A stretch of DNA of 64,000 nt from G963676655 sp963676655 (GCA_963676655.2 CAXXKX010000004.1:558001-622000); one strand, 5' to 3'. Numbered from the stretch's first letter, positions 42,989 through 53,327 are shown. Notes: generated by a model not told the origin, from the letters alone. Made by a program: numbers and translations.

Positions 42989-45244
42989 ATGAAATTAACG
43001 CTTTTCTCGCTGGCCGTTTTGCCGGCTGTGGCTTTCGCTGTGAACGGCGCCGAGTACAAAGCCGGTGCCAATATCTACGCCCCGTTCAAACATCAGCCTT
43101 ACTATCGCGGCGAACGCGAACAATTGGGCTACAAGCCGGAATACCCGCCGAATCTGATAACGTTTGACGACGCCAATGTCCCGTTTATCCGGGATGGCGA
43201 GGGTTTTATCAATACGCTGAATGAAGTCGGCAAATGGATCAAGCTGGACTTCAAGCCTTTCATTAAGAAAGTTTTTCCAAAATGGGACGGGAAACTCTTT
43301 AACGGTCCGTTCGCGGACGAACGCATTGTGTTTGACCGTGAGGGGCATGCTTACACCCACGTGATCATTTCCCGGCGCTCGCCGCAGTCAAAATCCCTGA
43401 TCCTTTATTCAACTGACAAATGCCGTTCATGGCAAGTATATGAGCTGCCGAAAAAATTCAACCGGGGATGGTTTGCCAAGCTGGAGGATTCCGCGCCAAT
43501 GCGTCGCCTGTCGACCCCGCCGGTGTTGTCGATGTTCAACGGTAAAACCATCTATATTCTGCCGTCAGTAAAGATTAAAAACGGTTTACGCCTGGGCAAG
43601 CCGGTTCTGGTGGCTAATCACGCCGCAATGGTTTCGCCCCACTCCGGCGGCGGTAATTTTACCGCGACAATTCCCGGCAAAACCTTTATCGTTTACGCCG
43701 GCCTCAAGCCGGTGGCCGGAAAAGTCGGGACGCCGCAATATATCATAAGCTATGACCATGCGACCGGTCGCTGCGGTCTGCCGACGTATATCGCGAACAA
43801 CGGTTACGGCGAAATTCCCGACCCGCACAATCTGCCGACAATTTTGCTTGATTCAAAGGGTTATGTCCATGTTCTGCTCGGCTCGCACCATGATCCTTTT
43901 GTCTATATACGTTCGCTAAAACCATACGATTTATCGAGTTGGACCGAGCCGGAAGAACTGGGCTCGCCTAAAACCAAAATGGCGGAAGGTTCCTATACCT
44001 ATATTGGTATCGTCTGTGATAAATTTGACAACCTGCACCTGACCGCCCGCTGGGCCGGAGAGGGCTACAAGAACAAGCTTATCTACATGAAAAAGCCGGC
44101 CGGAAAAAGCTGGCTGCCACAGAAAATACTGGTTGAACCGTTCAAGACGCTTTACAGCTGCTTCTACCATAAAATGTCTCAGGATCTTTACGGCCGGGTA
44201 TTCGTCAGTTATTACTATTACGGGAATGAACTGTCGCCGGAAATGGCCAAGGCATATGATAAAAAATGGCCGGAACACAAGATCCTGGCCGGCGGAATCC
44301 ACAACTCTCCAAACGGTCATTTTTATAAAGTCAAAAACAATGATCCGGTAACCTTGATAACCAATGATTCCGGAGAATCGTTCCGTCTGGCATTGTCCGA
44401 TGATTTCAGTTACGGCCGGATCAGGAAGGCCGTTTCCGGCAAAGAACGGGTTAACTCGATCGGGATGCCGCTGATCGCAATTTCTGCCGGAGAATTTATT
44501 ATGGGCAGTTTGAACGGCGCTTACGATGAAAAACCGCTGCGGCCGGTGAAAATCAGCAAAAGTTTTGAAATGGGTAAATATCCGGTCAGGGTCAAAGATT
44601 TCGCCGCGTTTGTCAAGGACTCCGGTTATCAAACTGAATTTGAAAAGACTGCCAATAAAAAGCTGATTTACAGCTGGTGCGGCGGAAAATTTCCTCCGGG
44701 AGATGAACGCAGCTGGAAAAATCCGAAAATGCCGCAAACCCCTGACAATCCGGTGGTCATCCTTACTTACGGCGATATGCTGGCTTTCTGCAAATGGTTG
44801 TCGAAAAAAGAGAACTGCGTTTACCGCCTGCCGACTGAGGCGGAATGGGAATATGCCTGTCGCGCCGGCTCGATTACGGAATATTACTTCGGCGGCGAAC
44901 CGGATAAACTGCCGCGTTATGGCTGGTACAAGGTTAATGCCACCGGCACGAAGCCGGTCGGGATGTTGTTGCCGAACGCGTTCGGATTGTTTGATATGAG
45001 CGGTAATGTATGGGAATACTGTTCTGATTATTATCAACCGAAACGCTCTGATTTACCGGTGGTCGATCCGCTATATGATGCGAATAAAATATTTGGTCCC
45101 AATATCCGCGGCGGCAGTTGGCTCGATGACCGGTTCGGTCATTTCAACGGCTTCAATCTGCGCAGTGCGTGCCGTTACCATAGTGTCTATCCGTTAATTC
45201 AGCTTGACTGGGCCGGATTCAGAATTGTCAAAGAAAACAAATAA
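42989..45244 (+). CDS. Secreted BNR-repeat protein fused to a formylglycine-generating-enzyme-like domain
   Basis: A signal peptide (MKLTLFSLAVLPAVAFA) leads to a BNR_4-type beta-propeller region (about residues 25-480; compare ILLDSKGYVHVLLGSHHDP with the paralogue at 45254). From about residue 490 to 750 follows an FGE/SUMF1-like domain with AGEFIMGS, RLPTEAEWEYACRAG, FDMSGNVWEYCSD and IRGGSW. The two catalytic Cys of true FGE near the end are missing (GGSWLDDRFGHFNGFNLRSACRY, one Cys only), so it probably does not make formylglycine. BNR_4 propellers occur in lyases and sialidase-like enzymes. The next gene repeats the propeller without the FGE-like part. Confidence 0.85.
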   Translation: MKLTLFSLAVLPAVAFAVNGAEYKAGANIYAPFKHQPYYRGEREQLGYKPEYPPNLITFDDANVPFIRDGEGFINTLNEVGKWIKLDFKPFIKKVFPKWDGKLFNGPFADERIVFDREGHAYTHVIISRRSPQSKSLILYSTDKCRSWQVYELPKKFNRGWFAKLEDSAPMRRLSTPPVLSMFNGKTIYILPSVKIKNGLRLGKPVLVANHAAMVSPHSGGGNFTATIPGKTFIVYAGLKPVAGKVGTPQYIISYDHATGRCGLPTYIANNGYGEIPDPHNLPTILLDSKGYVHVLLGSHHDPFVYIRSLKPYDLSSWTEPEELGSPKTKMAEGSYTYIGIVCDKFDNLHLTARWAGEGYKNKLIYMKKPAGKSWLPQKILVEPFKTLYSCFYHKMSQDLYGRVFVSYYYYGNELSPEMAKAYDKKWPEHKILAGGIHNSPNGHFYKVKNNDPVTLITNDSGESFRLALSDDFSYGRIRKAVSGKERVNSIGMPLIAISAGEFIMGSLNGAYDEKPLRPVKISKSFEMGKYPVRVKDFAAFVKDSGYQTEFEKTANKKLIYSWCGGKFPPGDERSWKNPKMPQTPDNPVVILTYGDMLAFCKWLSKKENCVYRLPTEAEWEYACRAGSITEYYFGGEPDKLPRYGWYKVNATGTKPVGMLLPNAFGLFDMSGNVWEYCSDYYQPKRSDLPVVDPLYDANKIFGPNIRGGSWLDDRFGHFNGFNLRSACRYHSVYPLIQLDWAGFRIVKENK

Positions 45245-45253
45245 GGTATATAA

Positions 45254-46705
45254 ATGAAAAAATCAGTTTTTATCGGCATTGCGGTCGCAGTTTCGGGTAC
45301 AATGCTTAATGCGGCCCCGGAGGTTAAGGACGGAAAACGGGTTTACGCACCGATTCGTCATGAAAAATATTTTCAGCGCGAACGTGAGTTGTTCGGATAC
45401 AATCCGCAATTCCAACCGGGAACAGTTAGTTTTGATAATGATAACGTCCCATATATCATCAGCAATGGCGAAAAGGACCCAATAATACAAACCCTCGATA
45501 AAAACGGTAAATGGATAAAACTGGATATCGGAAAGGCAATCAAGAAAAAATTTCCGGCGTGGAACGGTTATATAAACCTGACGCCTTTCGGGAATCGCCG
45601 CATCAGTTTTGATTCTACCGGCGACGCTTATTTCCTGGCCGCGACCGGACGCTCAAATCTTCACCGGATGCTTCTGCTGTACTCCCGGGACAAATGCCGT
45701 ACCTGGCAGATATACCCCATGCCGTATCTTGAGTTCGGACGTTTGGAAGTGAACGATACGTTCAACTTGAAGAAATATCCGCCGGTAATTTTATTTTATA
45801 ACATCAGGAATCGTCCCAAAGGCGAACTTTCCGCGATTTTTCCGACCCAAAAGGCGGACGGCTCCCTGGATATTCCCAAACCGGTGGTCATCACAAAAGA
45901 CTCCGCGACTTGTCCGCCGCATTCAGGTGATGGCAATTTCTGTGTCTCGGTTGGCGACAAGGTTCACTTTATCTGGACCACCTGGAAATCGAAAACCGGA
46001 AAAGGCAACAGCCATTACGCCAGAACTTATAATCGCTTGACCGGAAAACTTTCCCCGGTATCTTACGTTGGAAACAGCAACGAGTATATTGATAAGGCCG
46101 ACAATCATTGTCTGCCGGTTATTACCGTTGACGGCAAAGGTTATCTGCACGCGATTCTGGGGACGCATCATCATCAGCCCAAATACGTCAGGTCACTGAA
46201 GCCGGATTCGACTGAAAAATGGACTGCCGGTGAAGAATTCGGGATTCCCAAAAGGAAGACCCGTGAAGGCTCATATACTTACCACAGCATAAATTGCGAC
46301 AAGGACGGCAATATTCACTCTATTGCGCGCTGGGCCGGTTACGGTTACCGTTTTGCCCTGGTGTATAACAAGCGGACCCCGGACGGCAAATGGGCGAAAC
46401 AGCAGATTCTGGTAATGCCGTTCCGCGCCATGTACGGCTGCTGGTATCACAAAGTTTCAATAGACAAGAAAGGCCGTTTGTTCGTCTATTATATCAATTT
46501 TCTGAATCAGTTTGATAAAAAGACGCTTGAGGAATACAATAAACGTTGGCCGGAAGACAAAGTCAATCTTAATCCAGCGAAAAACGGGGCCTGGGACAAG
46601 AACATTAAAAACCGTGATCCCGCCATCCTGATGAGTGAGGACGGCGGCGAAAAGTGGTTCCTGGCGACTACTCCCGACTTTGTCGCCGGCTGTGCCAAAA
46701 AGTAA
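45254..46705 (+). CDS. Secreted BNR-repeat (BNR_4-type) protein
   Basis: The 483-residue protein is a paralogue of the N-terminal half of the protein at 42989. Shared are the start of the mature chain (R-V-Y-A-P-I-R-H-E-K-Y-F-Q-R-E-R-E), DNDNVPYI, LLYSRDKCRTWQ, HSGDGNFCVSVGDKVH, and VDGKGYLHAILGTHHHQPKYVRSLKP. The pattern HHHQ-x-Y matches the HDHHNNP-type loop of BNR_4 propellers. It has a signal peptide (MKKSVFIGIAVAVSGTMLNA) and lies 9 bp behind the first BNR gene. It may be a polysaccharide lyase or a binding protein; no active site is assigned with confidence. Confidence 0.87.
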   Translation: MKKSVFIGIAVAVSGTMLNAAPEVKDGKRVYAPIRHEKYFQRERELFGYNPQFQPGTVSFDNDNVPYIISNGEKDPIIQTLDKNGKWIKLDIGKAIKKKFPAWNGYINLTPFGNRRISFDSTGDAYFLAATGRSNLHRMLLLYSRDKCRTWQIYPMPYLEFGRLEVNDTFNLKKYPPVILFYNIRNRPKGELSAIFPTQKADGSLDIPKPVVITKDSATCPPHSGDGNFCVSVGDKVHFIWTTWKSKTGKGNSHYARTYNRLTGKLSPVSYVGNSNEYIDKADNHCLPVITVDGKGYLHAILGTHHHQPKYVRSLKPDSTEKWTAGEEFGIPKRKTREGSYTYHSINCDKDGNIHSIARWAGYGYRFALVYNKRTPDGKWAKQQILVMPFRAMYGCWYHKVSIDKKGRLFVYYINFLNQFDKKTLEEYNKRWPEDKVNLNPAKNGAWDKNIKNRDPAILMSEDGGEKWFLATTPDFVAGCAKK

Positions 46706-46724
46706 TATTTCCGGCTGGAATCTC

Positions 46725-47621
46725 TTACCGGGGAGTTATGGTGAACTCATGCCTCCGGTACATGATTTCAGGATCATATGAACGCTTGGCTCGGCGGAGT
46801 CCTTCCAGCCCGAGATCCTGTTCACGGTTGATATAGCGGCATTTTGATTGCAAATATTCGGCAACTTTGAAATTGATGTATTGAGTTGCTCCTTTGCAGT
46901 CATGATCGGCCTTTTCAAAGTGAATATCGTAGGTATCCCGGTTGATACGGCTGAAAATGGAAAAGGCGACGACATGGCCGTTGACTTTGACAGCCAGTCC
47001 TTCGAGCTCAAGGTCTTTGAAATATTGAAAAGCAAACTGTAGGGCCACCGTTTCATTATGCATCAGCAGGTCTTCCGGGCGCTGCAAATTCATACGCATT
47101 CCGAGTTCTTTACATTCCCAGGAGTTATCGCAAGTCATTTCCAGACATTCGGCGTCAGGATATTCTTCCGTGAACTGCTTGATAAGATTACGTTTCTTCC
47201 GCAGTCTTTTGCCTGATAGAGTGACCAGTGATTCAGCCTCGTGAATGTAGTCGAAATAGTCTTCATTGCACTTGATATTGAAAAAGCGTTCAGCATCGGG
47301 ATATTGCTTAAGGTAATCCTCCGGTACATCGTAACAGTTTTCCGCCATCCCCAGGTCGTAAAGAGTCCGGGTTATTTCTAGCAGCTCTTCCGGCGGAAAG
47401 TATTCTCCAATCGGAAAAAGCAGGTATTTTTCATCTATCGAGCAAGCCAGCAGACGCTGCTTGTATTCGGTAAAGCATAGCTTAAGTTCCGGTCCCCAGC
47501 AGAACAAGTTGGCAAAATTGCACTCGCAACTCCTGTTATCCTGAATTGACAATCTGTTAAGAAACAATTCCCGGTCGGCAAGCCGGATTGGCCTGAAACT
47601 CTCTTGTGTTAACGTATCCAT
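46725..47621 (-). CDS. DUF2156 (phosphatidylglycerol lysyltransferase C-terminal-like) protein
   Basis: The 298-residue protein has no membrane helices and consists of two GNAT-like folds, as in the catalytic part of MprF-type aminoacyl transferases and FmhB relatives. Seen are F-R-P-I-R-L-A-D-R near the start, Y-D-I-H-F-E-K-A-D, G-A-T-Q-Y-I-N and the family ending INREQDLGLEGLRRAKRSYDP. It may transfer an aminoacyl group to a lipid or sugar; the substrate is unknown. It is 28 bp downstream of the alpha/beta hydrolase gene, on the same strand. Confidence 0.87.
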   Translation of the reverse strand: MDTLTQESFRPIRLADRELFLNRLSIQDNRSCECNFANLFCWGPELKLCFTEYKQRLLACSIDEKYLLFPIGEYFPPEELLEITRTLYDLGMAENCYDVPEDYLKQYPDAERFFNIKCNEDYFDYIHEAESLVTLSGKRLRKKRNLIKQFTEEYPDAECLEMTCDNSWECKELGMRMNLQRPEDLLMHNETVALQFAFQYFKDLELEGLAVKVNGHVVAFSIFSRINRDTYDIHFEKADHDCKGATQYINFKVAEYLQSKCRYINREQDLGLEGLRRAKRSYDPEIMYRRHEFTITPR

Positions 47622-47649
47622 AAACGGACGGGGCTGACCCCGCCGCGCG

Positions 47650-48675
47650 TCATCCTTTCTTGATTAAATCCAACATTACCGGCCAGGCGTCGTCAGCGTA
47701 GAAACGGTGTCCTTCGCCGCCGATGACCAGTTTGCAATTATCTTCCGCCCCGGCTGCCCGGTAGATAGCCTGTAAATCGGCAAATCCTTTTTTAACGTCC
47801 TCCACCGGGAATATCGGATCAGCAACCCCTGCGACCACGACTACCGGTTTAGGAGCGTGCAGTCCCATTACGTCTGCCGCCTCGGCATATTTCAGCAGGC
47901 CCGGCACGTAATTGTCGGCGCAGTGATAGATATTCATGATAGAGGCTTTGAAGGTGCAAAACGAACATGACGGCATCGCGAACGCGATCCGGTCAAGAAC
48001 CGCTGAGGCGTACATTGTGATAGTGCCGCCGCCGGAATTGCCCATCAAACCGATTTTATCCATCGCGATATCACCGCGTTCCGCCAGGTAGTCAATACCG
48101 CGTTCAACATCCCAGACCCTTTCCAGCGCCAAAGTACGGCCAAGTTCAAGTGCATGGCAAACCGCGTCGTGGCAGATGTGTTCCGCGGTCATCTTCTGGA
48201 CGTTTTCACGCCGTTCACCGAAGGAGCGCTGTTCAATGCATAGTGCGGCGATACCGTTCTTCATGCAGCCCATGGCAAAATCGCGGTCGCCCGCAACTTC
48301 GATGGTCTGTTCATTTGTTTCGAAATCAACTCCGATTGAGTTATGCATCCCCGTGGAATGTCCCTGCAGGCAGATGAAAGTGGTGTAGGGCGCCTGAACA
48401 TTGTGCGGCAAACAGATATAGGCCGGCACATCCGACATTTCTTCCGAAGTGAAAACGATCTTTTCGATCGTTCCGAGTTCGTGTTCCCGTTTCCACAGGC
48501 TGCGCACGTTTAATGAACACTTTTCGGTTGGCCAGTCTCCGAGCAGTTTTTTCAATTCAGCTTGAAAGCCGGTCTGCCATTCCTTCACGTCTCCGCCTTG
48601 ATAAGCCATTTTCTTATCAATTTTTTCCATCAGACGATTGTGAACCAGAGACGGTGAAAAATTAAATCCGGACAT
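47650..48675 (-). CDS. Alpha/beta hydrolase (dienelactone hydrolase/acetyl-xylan-esterase-like)
   Basis: The 341-residue protein has the alpha/beta hydrolase triad: nucleophile Ser in GLMGNSGGGTITM, Asp in GVADPIF and His in GGEGHRFY. The oxyanion region is LQGHSTGMH. It resembles Abhydrolase_7/acetyl xylan esterase proteins. No signal peptide is seen, so it acts in the cytosol, perhaps deacylating imported oligosaccharides. It lies between GH29 (198 bp upstream) and the DUF2156 gene. Confidence 0.86.
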   Translation of the reverse strand: MSGFNFSPSLVHNRLMEKIDKKMAYQGGDVKEWQTGFQAELKKLLGDWPTEKCSLNVRSLWKREHELGTIEKIVFTSEEMSDVPAYICLPHNVQAPYTTFICLQGHSTGMHNSIGVDFETNEQTIEVAGDRDFAMGCMKNGIAALCIEQRSFGERRENVQKMTAEHICHDAVCHALELGRTLALERVWDVERGIDYLAERGDIAMDKIGLMGNSGGGTITMYASAVLDRIAFAMPSCSFCTFKASIMNIYHCADNYVPGLLKYAEAADVMGLHAPKPVVVVAGVADPIFPVEDVKKGFADLQAIYRAAGAEDNCKLVIGGEGHRFYADDAWPVMLDLIKKG

Positions 48676-48872
48676 GATTATCTTCCCATATGTTCAAGTT
48701 AAAAAACGGAATACTTATTAAATTACAATGCTTTTTATAAAAAACAATGATACGGGAAGAATAATCAGTTTTTTCTGAGTAGATCATGCCAGTTGAATGT
48801 TGATGACGGTTTCAACTATGTCAGAAAAATTTCCGGATTTTGAGTAATCTTCAGGCGGTAAGCAATATAAGT

Positions 48873-50120
48873 TTATATTTCTATCCTATGCATTGCTCCG
48901 CGTGTTTTCAACTTGAGGACAGTGCATAAAGGATCAATGGGGTTTGACGGAAGGTTGGAAATGATAAACGCTCCTGTTTCATCGCGGAAAAATGAAAGTT
49001 CCTGCTTTGTTTTCAATACCGTTACGGATTCGATCTCCATTGGCAGAAGAGGTATTCTTGTTTCACGTCCGGGCCACTCGTAAAGATAGAAATAGAGGAC
49101 ATTACTTTTTTTAGTAAAAAAACCGCAGCTGTTTCCCTGATGGGATTTCGGGGTTCGACGGGAAATATTTGTTGCTTCAATACCATAAACCGCTTCCTCG
49201 TTTTCTTTCACCCATGTGCCGACAACTTCAAGTATTTCCAATTGCCAGGCGGGTATGATGCCTTCCGGGTCGGGACTGACGTTCAGAAGAAAATTTCCCC
49301 CGAACTCAATGGTGTGTAAGAACAGCAGCAATACCTGCGCCGGCGTACGGCGATGTATGGCACTGCGGCAATATCCCCAGTAACTGAAATCATCATCACC
49401 CATTGTCATACATGCTTCCCACGCTTCTGCATTTTCCGGCGGACGAATAATATTTCTACCCTCAATAGTCCCAAAGTCCTCCTTCGTCCCCGACCTGTTA
49501 TTGATCAGGATTTCCGGCTGAAGTTCACGCACCATCGCATTGAGTTTTTCCGAATTCCAGAAATCCGCGGTGCCTTCATGAGGAACAATATCTGTCGATG
49601 GAGTCCAGGAACCGTCGTACCATAGAATATCAATTTTTCCATAGTTACTCATTAACTCCCTGACTTGCTCATGGGCAATTTTGCGCATCTTATCCATGTC
49701 CGCATTATCTTTCCCTTCGTGGCAAGTATATCGCCAGTCGACAAGAGAGTAATATAGGCCCACACCCAGATCATACTTCCGGCAGGCTTGCACAAATTCC
49801 GCAACAAAGTCCTTGTTTGCCGGTGTATTCATACTGTTAAACGTATCTGTTTTGGTGTCGAACAATGCGAATCCATCATGGTGCAGTGTTGTAAAAACCA
49901 CATATTTCATTCCGGCCTTCTTTGCCGCCATGCACCAGCTTTCCGGGGCAAATGCATACGGATTCCATTGTCCGGCAAGATCGGCATATTCCGCTTCCGG
50001 AATATTATCGCGTTTCATGACCCATTCACCCCGGCCGAGTATGGAATATAATCCCCAATGGACAAACATTCCTAACCGGGCATTATTGAACCATTGCTGC
50101 CTTTCATTTTTCAAATGCAT
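48873..50120 (-). CDS. Alpha-L-fucosidase (GH29), cytoplasmic
   Basis: The 415-residue protein matches GH29 from the start: WFNNARLGMFVHWGLYS, MKYVVFTTLHHDGFALF (the HHDGF motif) and DILWYDGSW with the nucleophile Asp169. A C-terminal beta domain (from about residue 330) is present. No signal peptide is seen, so it hydrolyses imported fucosides. Fucose released would go to FucI (37814-39625). It has its own 459-bp upstream region. Confidence 0.95.
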   Translation of the reverse strand: MHLKNERQQWFNNARLGMFVHWGLYSILGRGEWVMKRDNIPEAEYADLAGQWNPYAFAPESWCMAAKKAGMKYVVFTTLHHDGFALFDTKTDTFNSMNTPANKDFVAEFVQACRKYDLGVGLYYSLVDWRYTCHEGKDNADMDKMRKIAHEQVRELMSNYGKIDILWYDGSWTPSTDIVPHEGTADFWNSEKLNAMVRELQPEILINNRSGTKEDFGTIEGRNIIRPPENAEAWEACMTMGDDDFSYWGYCRSAIHRRTPAQVLLLFLHTIEFGGNFLLNVSPDPEGIIPAWQLEILEVVGTWVKENEEAVYGIEATNISRRTPKSHQGNSCGFFTKKSNVLYFYLYEWPGRETRIPLLPMEIESVTVLKTKQELSFFRDETGAFIISNLPSNPIDPLCTVLKLKTRGAMHRIEI

Positions 50121-50579
50121 AATTAAATTCTCTTTCTAGGTTATCTGATTATATTCCTGCAGATTTACAATCCCGGCGAGATTTATCGTATGGGTTAATA
50201 ACCTGTTAATTTTTTAGTGTTTAGACGCTACTTCTTTTCCCAAAAAAATCGATTTTTCTGTTCAATCGATTTTGACGTTTACTTTTGACATGCTTTTTTA
50301 CCTTTGTTTCCGGATTCTCCGGCAAAACTTGTATAAGATGCTAATTTTATCCGTTTTTCTCTATTTTTATGTACCAAACTAATTTGCGGAGTACTTCTCC
50401 CGCGTCCTGCAACACTGTTTCAATTCCATTTCAAAAAACCATAGGCATATTCCATGAAATTATGCATATCACAAGGCTCATTTATGTATTATGAGGAGGT
50501 ATTGTGCTCGCCAGCGTGACACTTAAATGCTATTCACACATCACCAGTACCTTGCTCGATTATTGCTGTCATTTTGAGT
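50121..50579. other. Long intergenic region between GH78-like and GH29 genes
   Basis: It holds two copies of the palindrome AATCGATT (50247-50254 and 50264-50271), 17 bp apart, about 130 bp upstream of GH29, which may be a regulator site. A 42-codon frame with a GAGGAGG site (GTG 50504 to 50632, plus strand) overlaps the end of the GH78-like gene and is probably chance. Otherwise I see no gene or RNA. Confidence 0.45.
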
Positions 50580-53327
50580 TTAGGTCAAATGCAATCTCAC
50601 AGCCTCATTGGCGATTATTTCATTATGTTTGAGAGCCTCAGGCAGCTTCAAGTCATAATAATAAATTTCACCTTCATATTTCCAATTTATTTCAACTATC
50701 CCTAAGAGGGTTTTCAGTGTTGTTTCAAGTTGTTTCTGACCGCAATGAGCCGGATTAATTCCGATTTTGGCAAATCCTGGTTCAGCAGGATAGAAGCCCG
50801 CATGATACCGGGCGAGGAGATAAAGCACACTGGAAGCACTCCCCTGGCAATGCGAAACATACGGCTCCCAGGTTTCCCATAAGGTCCCTGCAGGGTCGTT
50901 GACCATCGGTCCGTACCCACACAGTAGCCAATTGTAAGCGATCTCGCCCAAGCCGCAGTCGAACAGAGCTTCGCCAACATTCATCGTAAACTGAGCGCTT
51001 GCAGGTATTATATCACGCCAAGGGAGAGATTCAACGAACGCGTTTTTTAAAATGCTTTTCGCCAAATGGGGTGAGGCCGCGCCCGCAGCAACCGCCAACA
51101 CGTTTGCGGCCTGGGAATAATTTGCTTCCGCCAAAGGGTTGTTCATACCGTCCCTAAAAAGTCCGCGATTCTTATCGAAAAGGTTTTTCCTTATTGCGTT
51201 TTCCAGTTTGTCGGCATTTTCTCTTAATCTTTTTTCACAGATGTCGCCAAGACAATTCGCCAGTGCGGAGGTCAGCCTCAGGCACTTTAGATAATAAGCG
51301 TTTATCGCGGTGTTGATACCGACTGGTGGCGGATTATCGGACTCAGGGCAATATGAATAAATATGGACCCCCCAGTCTATAAAGATCGTCTCAAGGTTTT
51401 CAAGCAGGCCGTCCCGATTTTGATAGGTCATCCAGAAATCAATTATTTTCAGGACTGTTCGGAGAGCGCGTCTGGAAAAATCCAAGTCACCAGTATATTG
51501 GAAGTGACGCCAGACAGAAAAAATATACAACGCCATATGCCCTTGCAGGGGAACTCTTTCTCCCCAGGCTCCGGTATTGCCCGGCAGTTGTCCGTCGGTC
51601 CTTTGGAGCAAACTGGTTTCCTCAAGAAACTTCGCGGCTTTCCCGGCTTCTCCAAACCAGTAATATCCCGCCGCCATGTTAGGAGTGGCGTTATCAATCC
51701 ATTGGCCTCTCTCACGCTCAGGGTTGTCCATATATATTTCATCGCAACAAAGCTGAGCGGTTCTTTCGGCCCTTTTCCATATCTGGGTCATCAATTCATT
51801 TGAAGAACGAAAATGTATTCCACAGTTATCAAGGAACAATTGTTCCTCAGCGTTCAGGTCGGTGATTGAAACGTCACCTTCAAAGCCTTCAAATACTATG
51901 TCAAGGTAGACAAAGGCACGATTTTCCATAGAAATATAGGTCGATTTACCAGCCGGAATTACTAGGGAGTCAACAGCTCTCCGTCCGTTTCTGGCGCAGT
52001 CGACTGAATCTCTTTCTTTCATGATGCCGTAAGCCAAGAAAATCCGGCCAGAAGTTTCGGCCTCAGCACAAAATGAAAAATATCCCCGCACGGTTTGGCC
52101 GTAGTCAAGCAGTACATGATATTTTTGTGAGGCATGCAACCCGGAAACGAAAAGGCATGACAAGTCCGGTTTAAAAGATATCTCCGCATCGAAAATTTCT
52201 TTTCCTTTCGCATTAAGTTTACCCCAAATGCCTTCCGGATATTCAACAGGAGTAATGTACGTTTCTCCAGCAATCCAGAAAAGTCCGTTTATTTCATGAA
52301 TAATGATTTTAAAAAAAAGGCCCGCGACATTAGTTGTTCCCTGATATTTATTTTGCCATCCGAAAAACCTCTCGTGCTCTTTGTCAAATTGGAACTCCAG
52401 AATATTTTCTCCCACATTCAGGGCAAGTTCGCAAATTGGTGAAGCGTAATTGTCCTGCCGCATCAAAGCTCGGCTGGGCAGCGAGTTCCTGACGGCGACT
52501 CTGCGTCCGTTCAACTGGACCTCGCATTTGCACATAGCTGAAACGGCCAAAGAAACCGTTGTTGCTTTAGGCAAACTAATCACCGTCTTCAACGTTGCTT
52601 TGGCGGAAAGTTTGAAAATATCGGAAATATTAAAGACCAAAGCATTGTCTTTTGTGACACAGCCCCCGTGATACAACGCTTTCTTCGGCAGATATTTTTC
52701 CAATTTGACCGGCACATCTGTCCAATCATAAAGCGATGGCAGTTCTTTTTTGCCTTCAAGGACGCAGGGAGTGAAAAACTCAAGCTTTTCTGGCGTTCCC
52801 CAAACGCCGCAGCCATCACTGTTTTGCAAGTTTATTTTTTCATAAGCGGCTGATGTCGCAAGATGGGTCATAATGCGCCAATCTTGCAAGATGGCGCATT
52901 GCCATGTGTGGTCGGTAACTGCCAAGGCCTGACTCTCTCCATCAAAGATTTCCAGCATAGCAAATGGATGGAACGTGACATAGTTCTTACTACCAAAAAC
53001 ATCTGAACGGATCAATATTTCAATAGTGTTTATTCCAGGCTTAAGGCAGCATTCGCGTCCTTTGTATTTCCAGTCCTGCGCGAAAATATATTTACTTCCG
53101 TGAAAATAATTTCTTTGACCTGAAATTCTTTTTGAGTTGAGAAATATCTCATAATGCCGGTCTGCCGCTATCTTTAGATTAACGCGCTCCGGAACTTGCG
53201 CGAGAATAAATTCTTTTCGTAAAATCCAGTAAAGATTGTCCTTCCGATCTCCAGGCCATGTTCCCATGCGCAACGGTGATACCGGTGATGCTTGGCGGAA
53301 TTGACTCTTTTCAATTTGTTCTCTCAT
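50580..53327 (-). CDS. GH78-like alpha-L-rhamnosidase, cytoplasmic
   Basis: The 915-residue protein has the multi-domain layout of GH78: an N-terminal beta-sandwich/lectin-like part (about residues 1-360), a second sandwich (360-500) and an (alpha/alpha)6 catalytic barrel (about 505-830) with MDNPERERGQWIDNATP (the usual acidic ERER/ERRGW motif that includes the general acid region) and NDPAGTLWETWEPYVSHCQGSA (general base region), then a C-terminal beta domain with GFAKIGINPAHCG. No signal peptide is present. It lies 64 bp behind the GH123-like gene and may be the last gene of that operon. Rhamnosidase activity is inferred from family. Confidence 0.87.
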   Translation of the reverse strand: MREQIEKSQFRQASPVSPLRMGTWPGDRKDNLYWILRKEFILAQVPERVNLKIAADRHYEIFLNSKRISGQRNYFHGSKYIFAQDWKYKGRECCLKPGINTIEILIRSDVFGSKNYVTFHPFAMLEIFDGESQALAVTDHTWQCAILQDWRIMTHLATSAAYEKINLQNSDGCGVWGTPEKLEFFTPCVLEGKKELPSLYDWTDVPVKLEKYLPKKALYHGGCVTKDNALVFNISDIFKLSAKATLKTVISLPKATTVSLAVSAMCKCEVQLNGRRVAVRNSLPSRALMRQDNYASPICELALNVGENILEFQFDKEHERFFGWQNKYQGTTNVAGLFFKIIIHEINGLFWIAGETYITPVEYPEGIWGKLNAKGKEIFDAEISFKPDLSCLFVSGLHASQKYHVLLDYGQTVRGYFSFCAEAETSGRIFLAYGIMKERDSVDCARNGRRAVDSLVIPAGKSTYISMENRAFVYLDIVFEGFEGDVSITDLNAEEQLFLDNCGIHFRSSNELMTQIWKRAERTAQLCCDEIYMDNPERERGQWIDNATPNMAAGYYWFGEAGKAAKFLEETSLLQRTDGQLPGNTGAWGERVPLQGHMALYIFSVWRHFQYTGDLDFSRRALRTVLKIIDFWMTYQNRDGLLENLETIFIDWGVHIYSYCPESDNPPPVGINTAINAYYLKCLRLTSALANCLGDICEKRLRENADKLENAIRKNLFDKNRGLFRDGMNNPLAEANYSQAANVLAVAAGAASPHLAKSILKNAFVESLPWRDIIPASAQFTMNVGEALFDCGLGEIAYNWLLCGYGPMVNDPAGTLWETWEPYVSHCQGSASSVLYLLARYHAGFYPAEPGFAKIGINPAHCGQKQLETTLKTLLGIVEINWKYEGEIYYYDLKLPEALKHNEIIANEAVRLHLT

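Noticed and set aside
42989..45244. Active formylglycine-generating enzyme for the sulfatase at the right end
   Set aside because: The two catalytic Cys are not both present and the sulfatase gene is far away.
50504..50632. A 42-codon plus-strand frame with a strong GAGGAGG site and GTG start
   Set aside because: It runs into the opposite strand of the GH78-like gene, has no recognisable motif and no promoter; probably chance.
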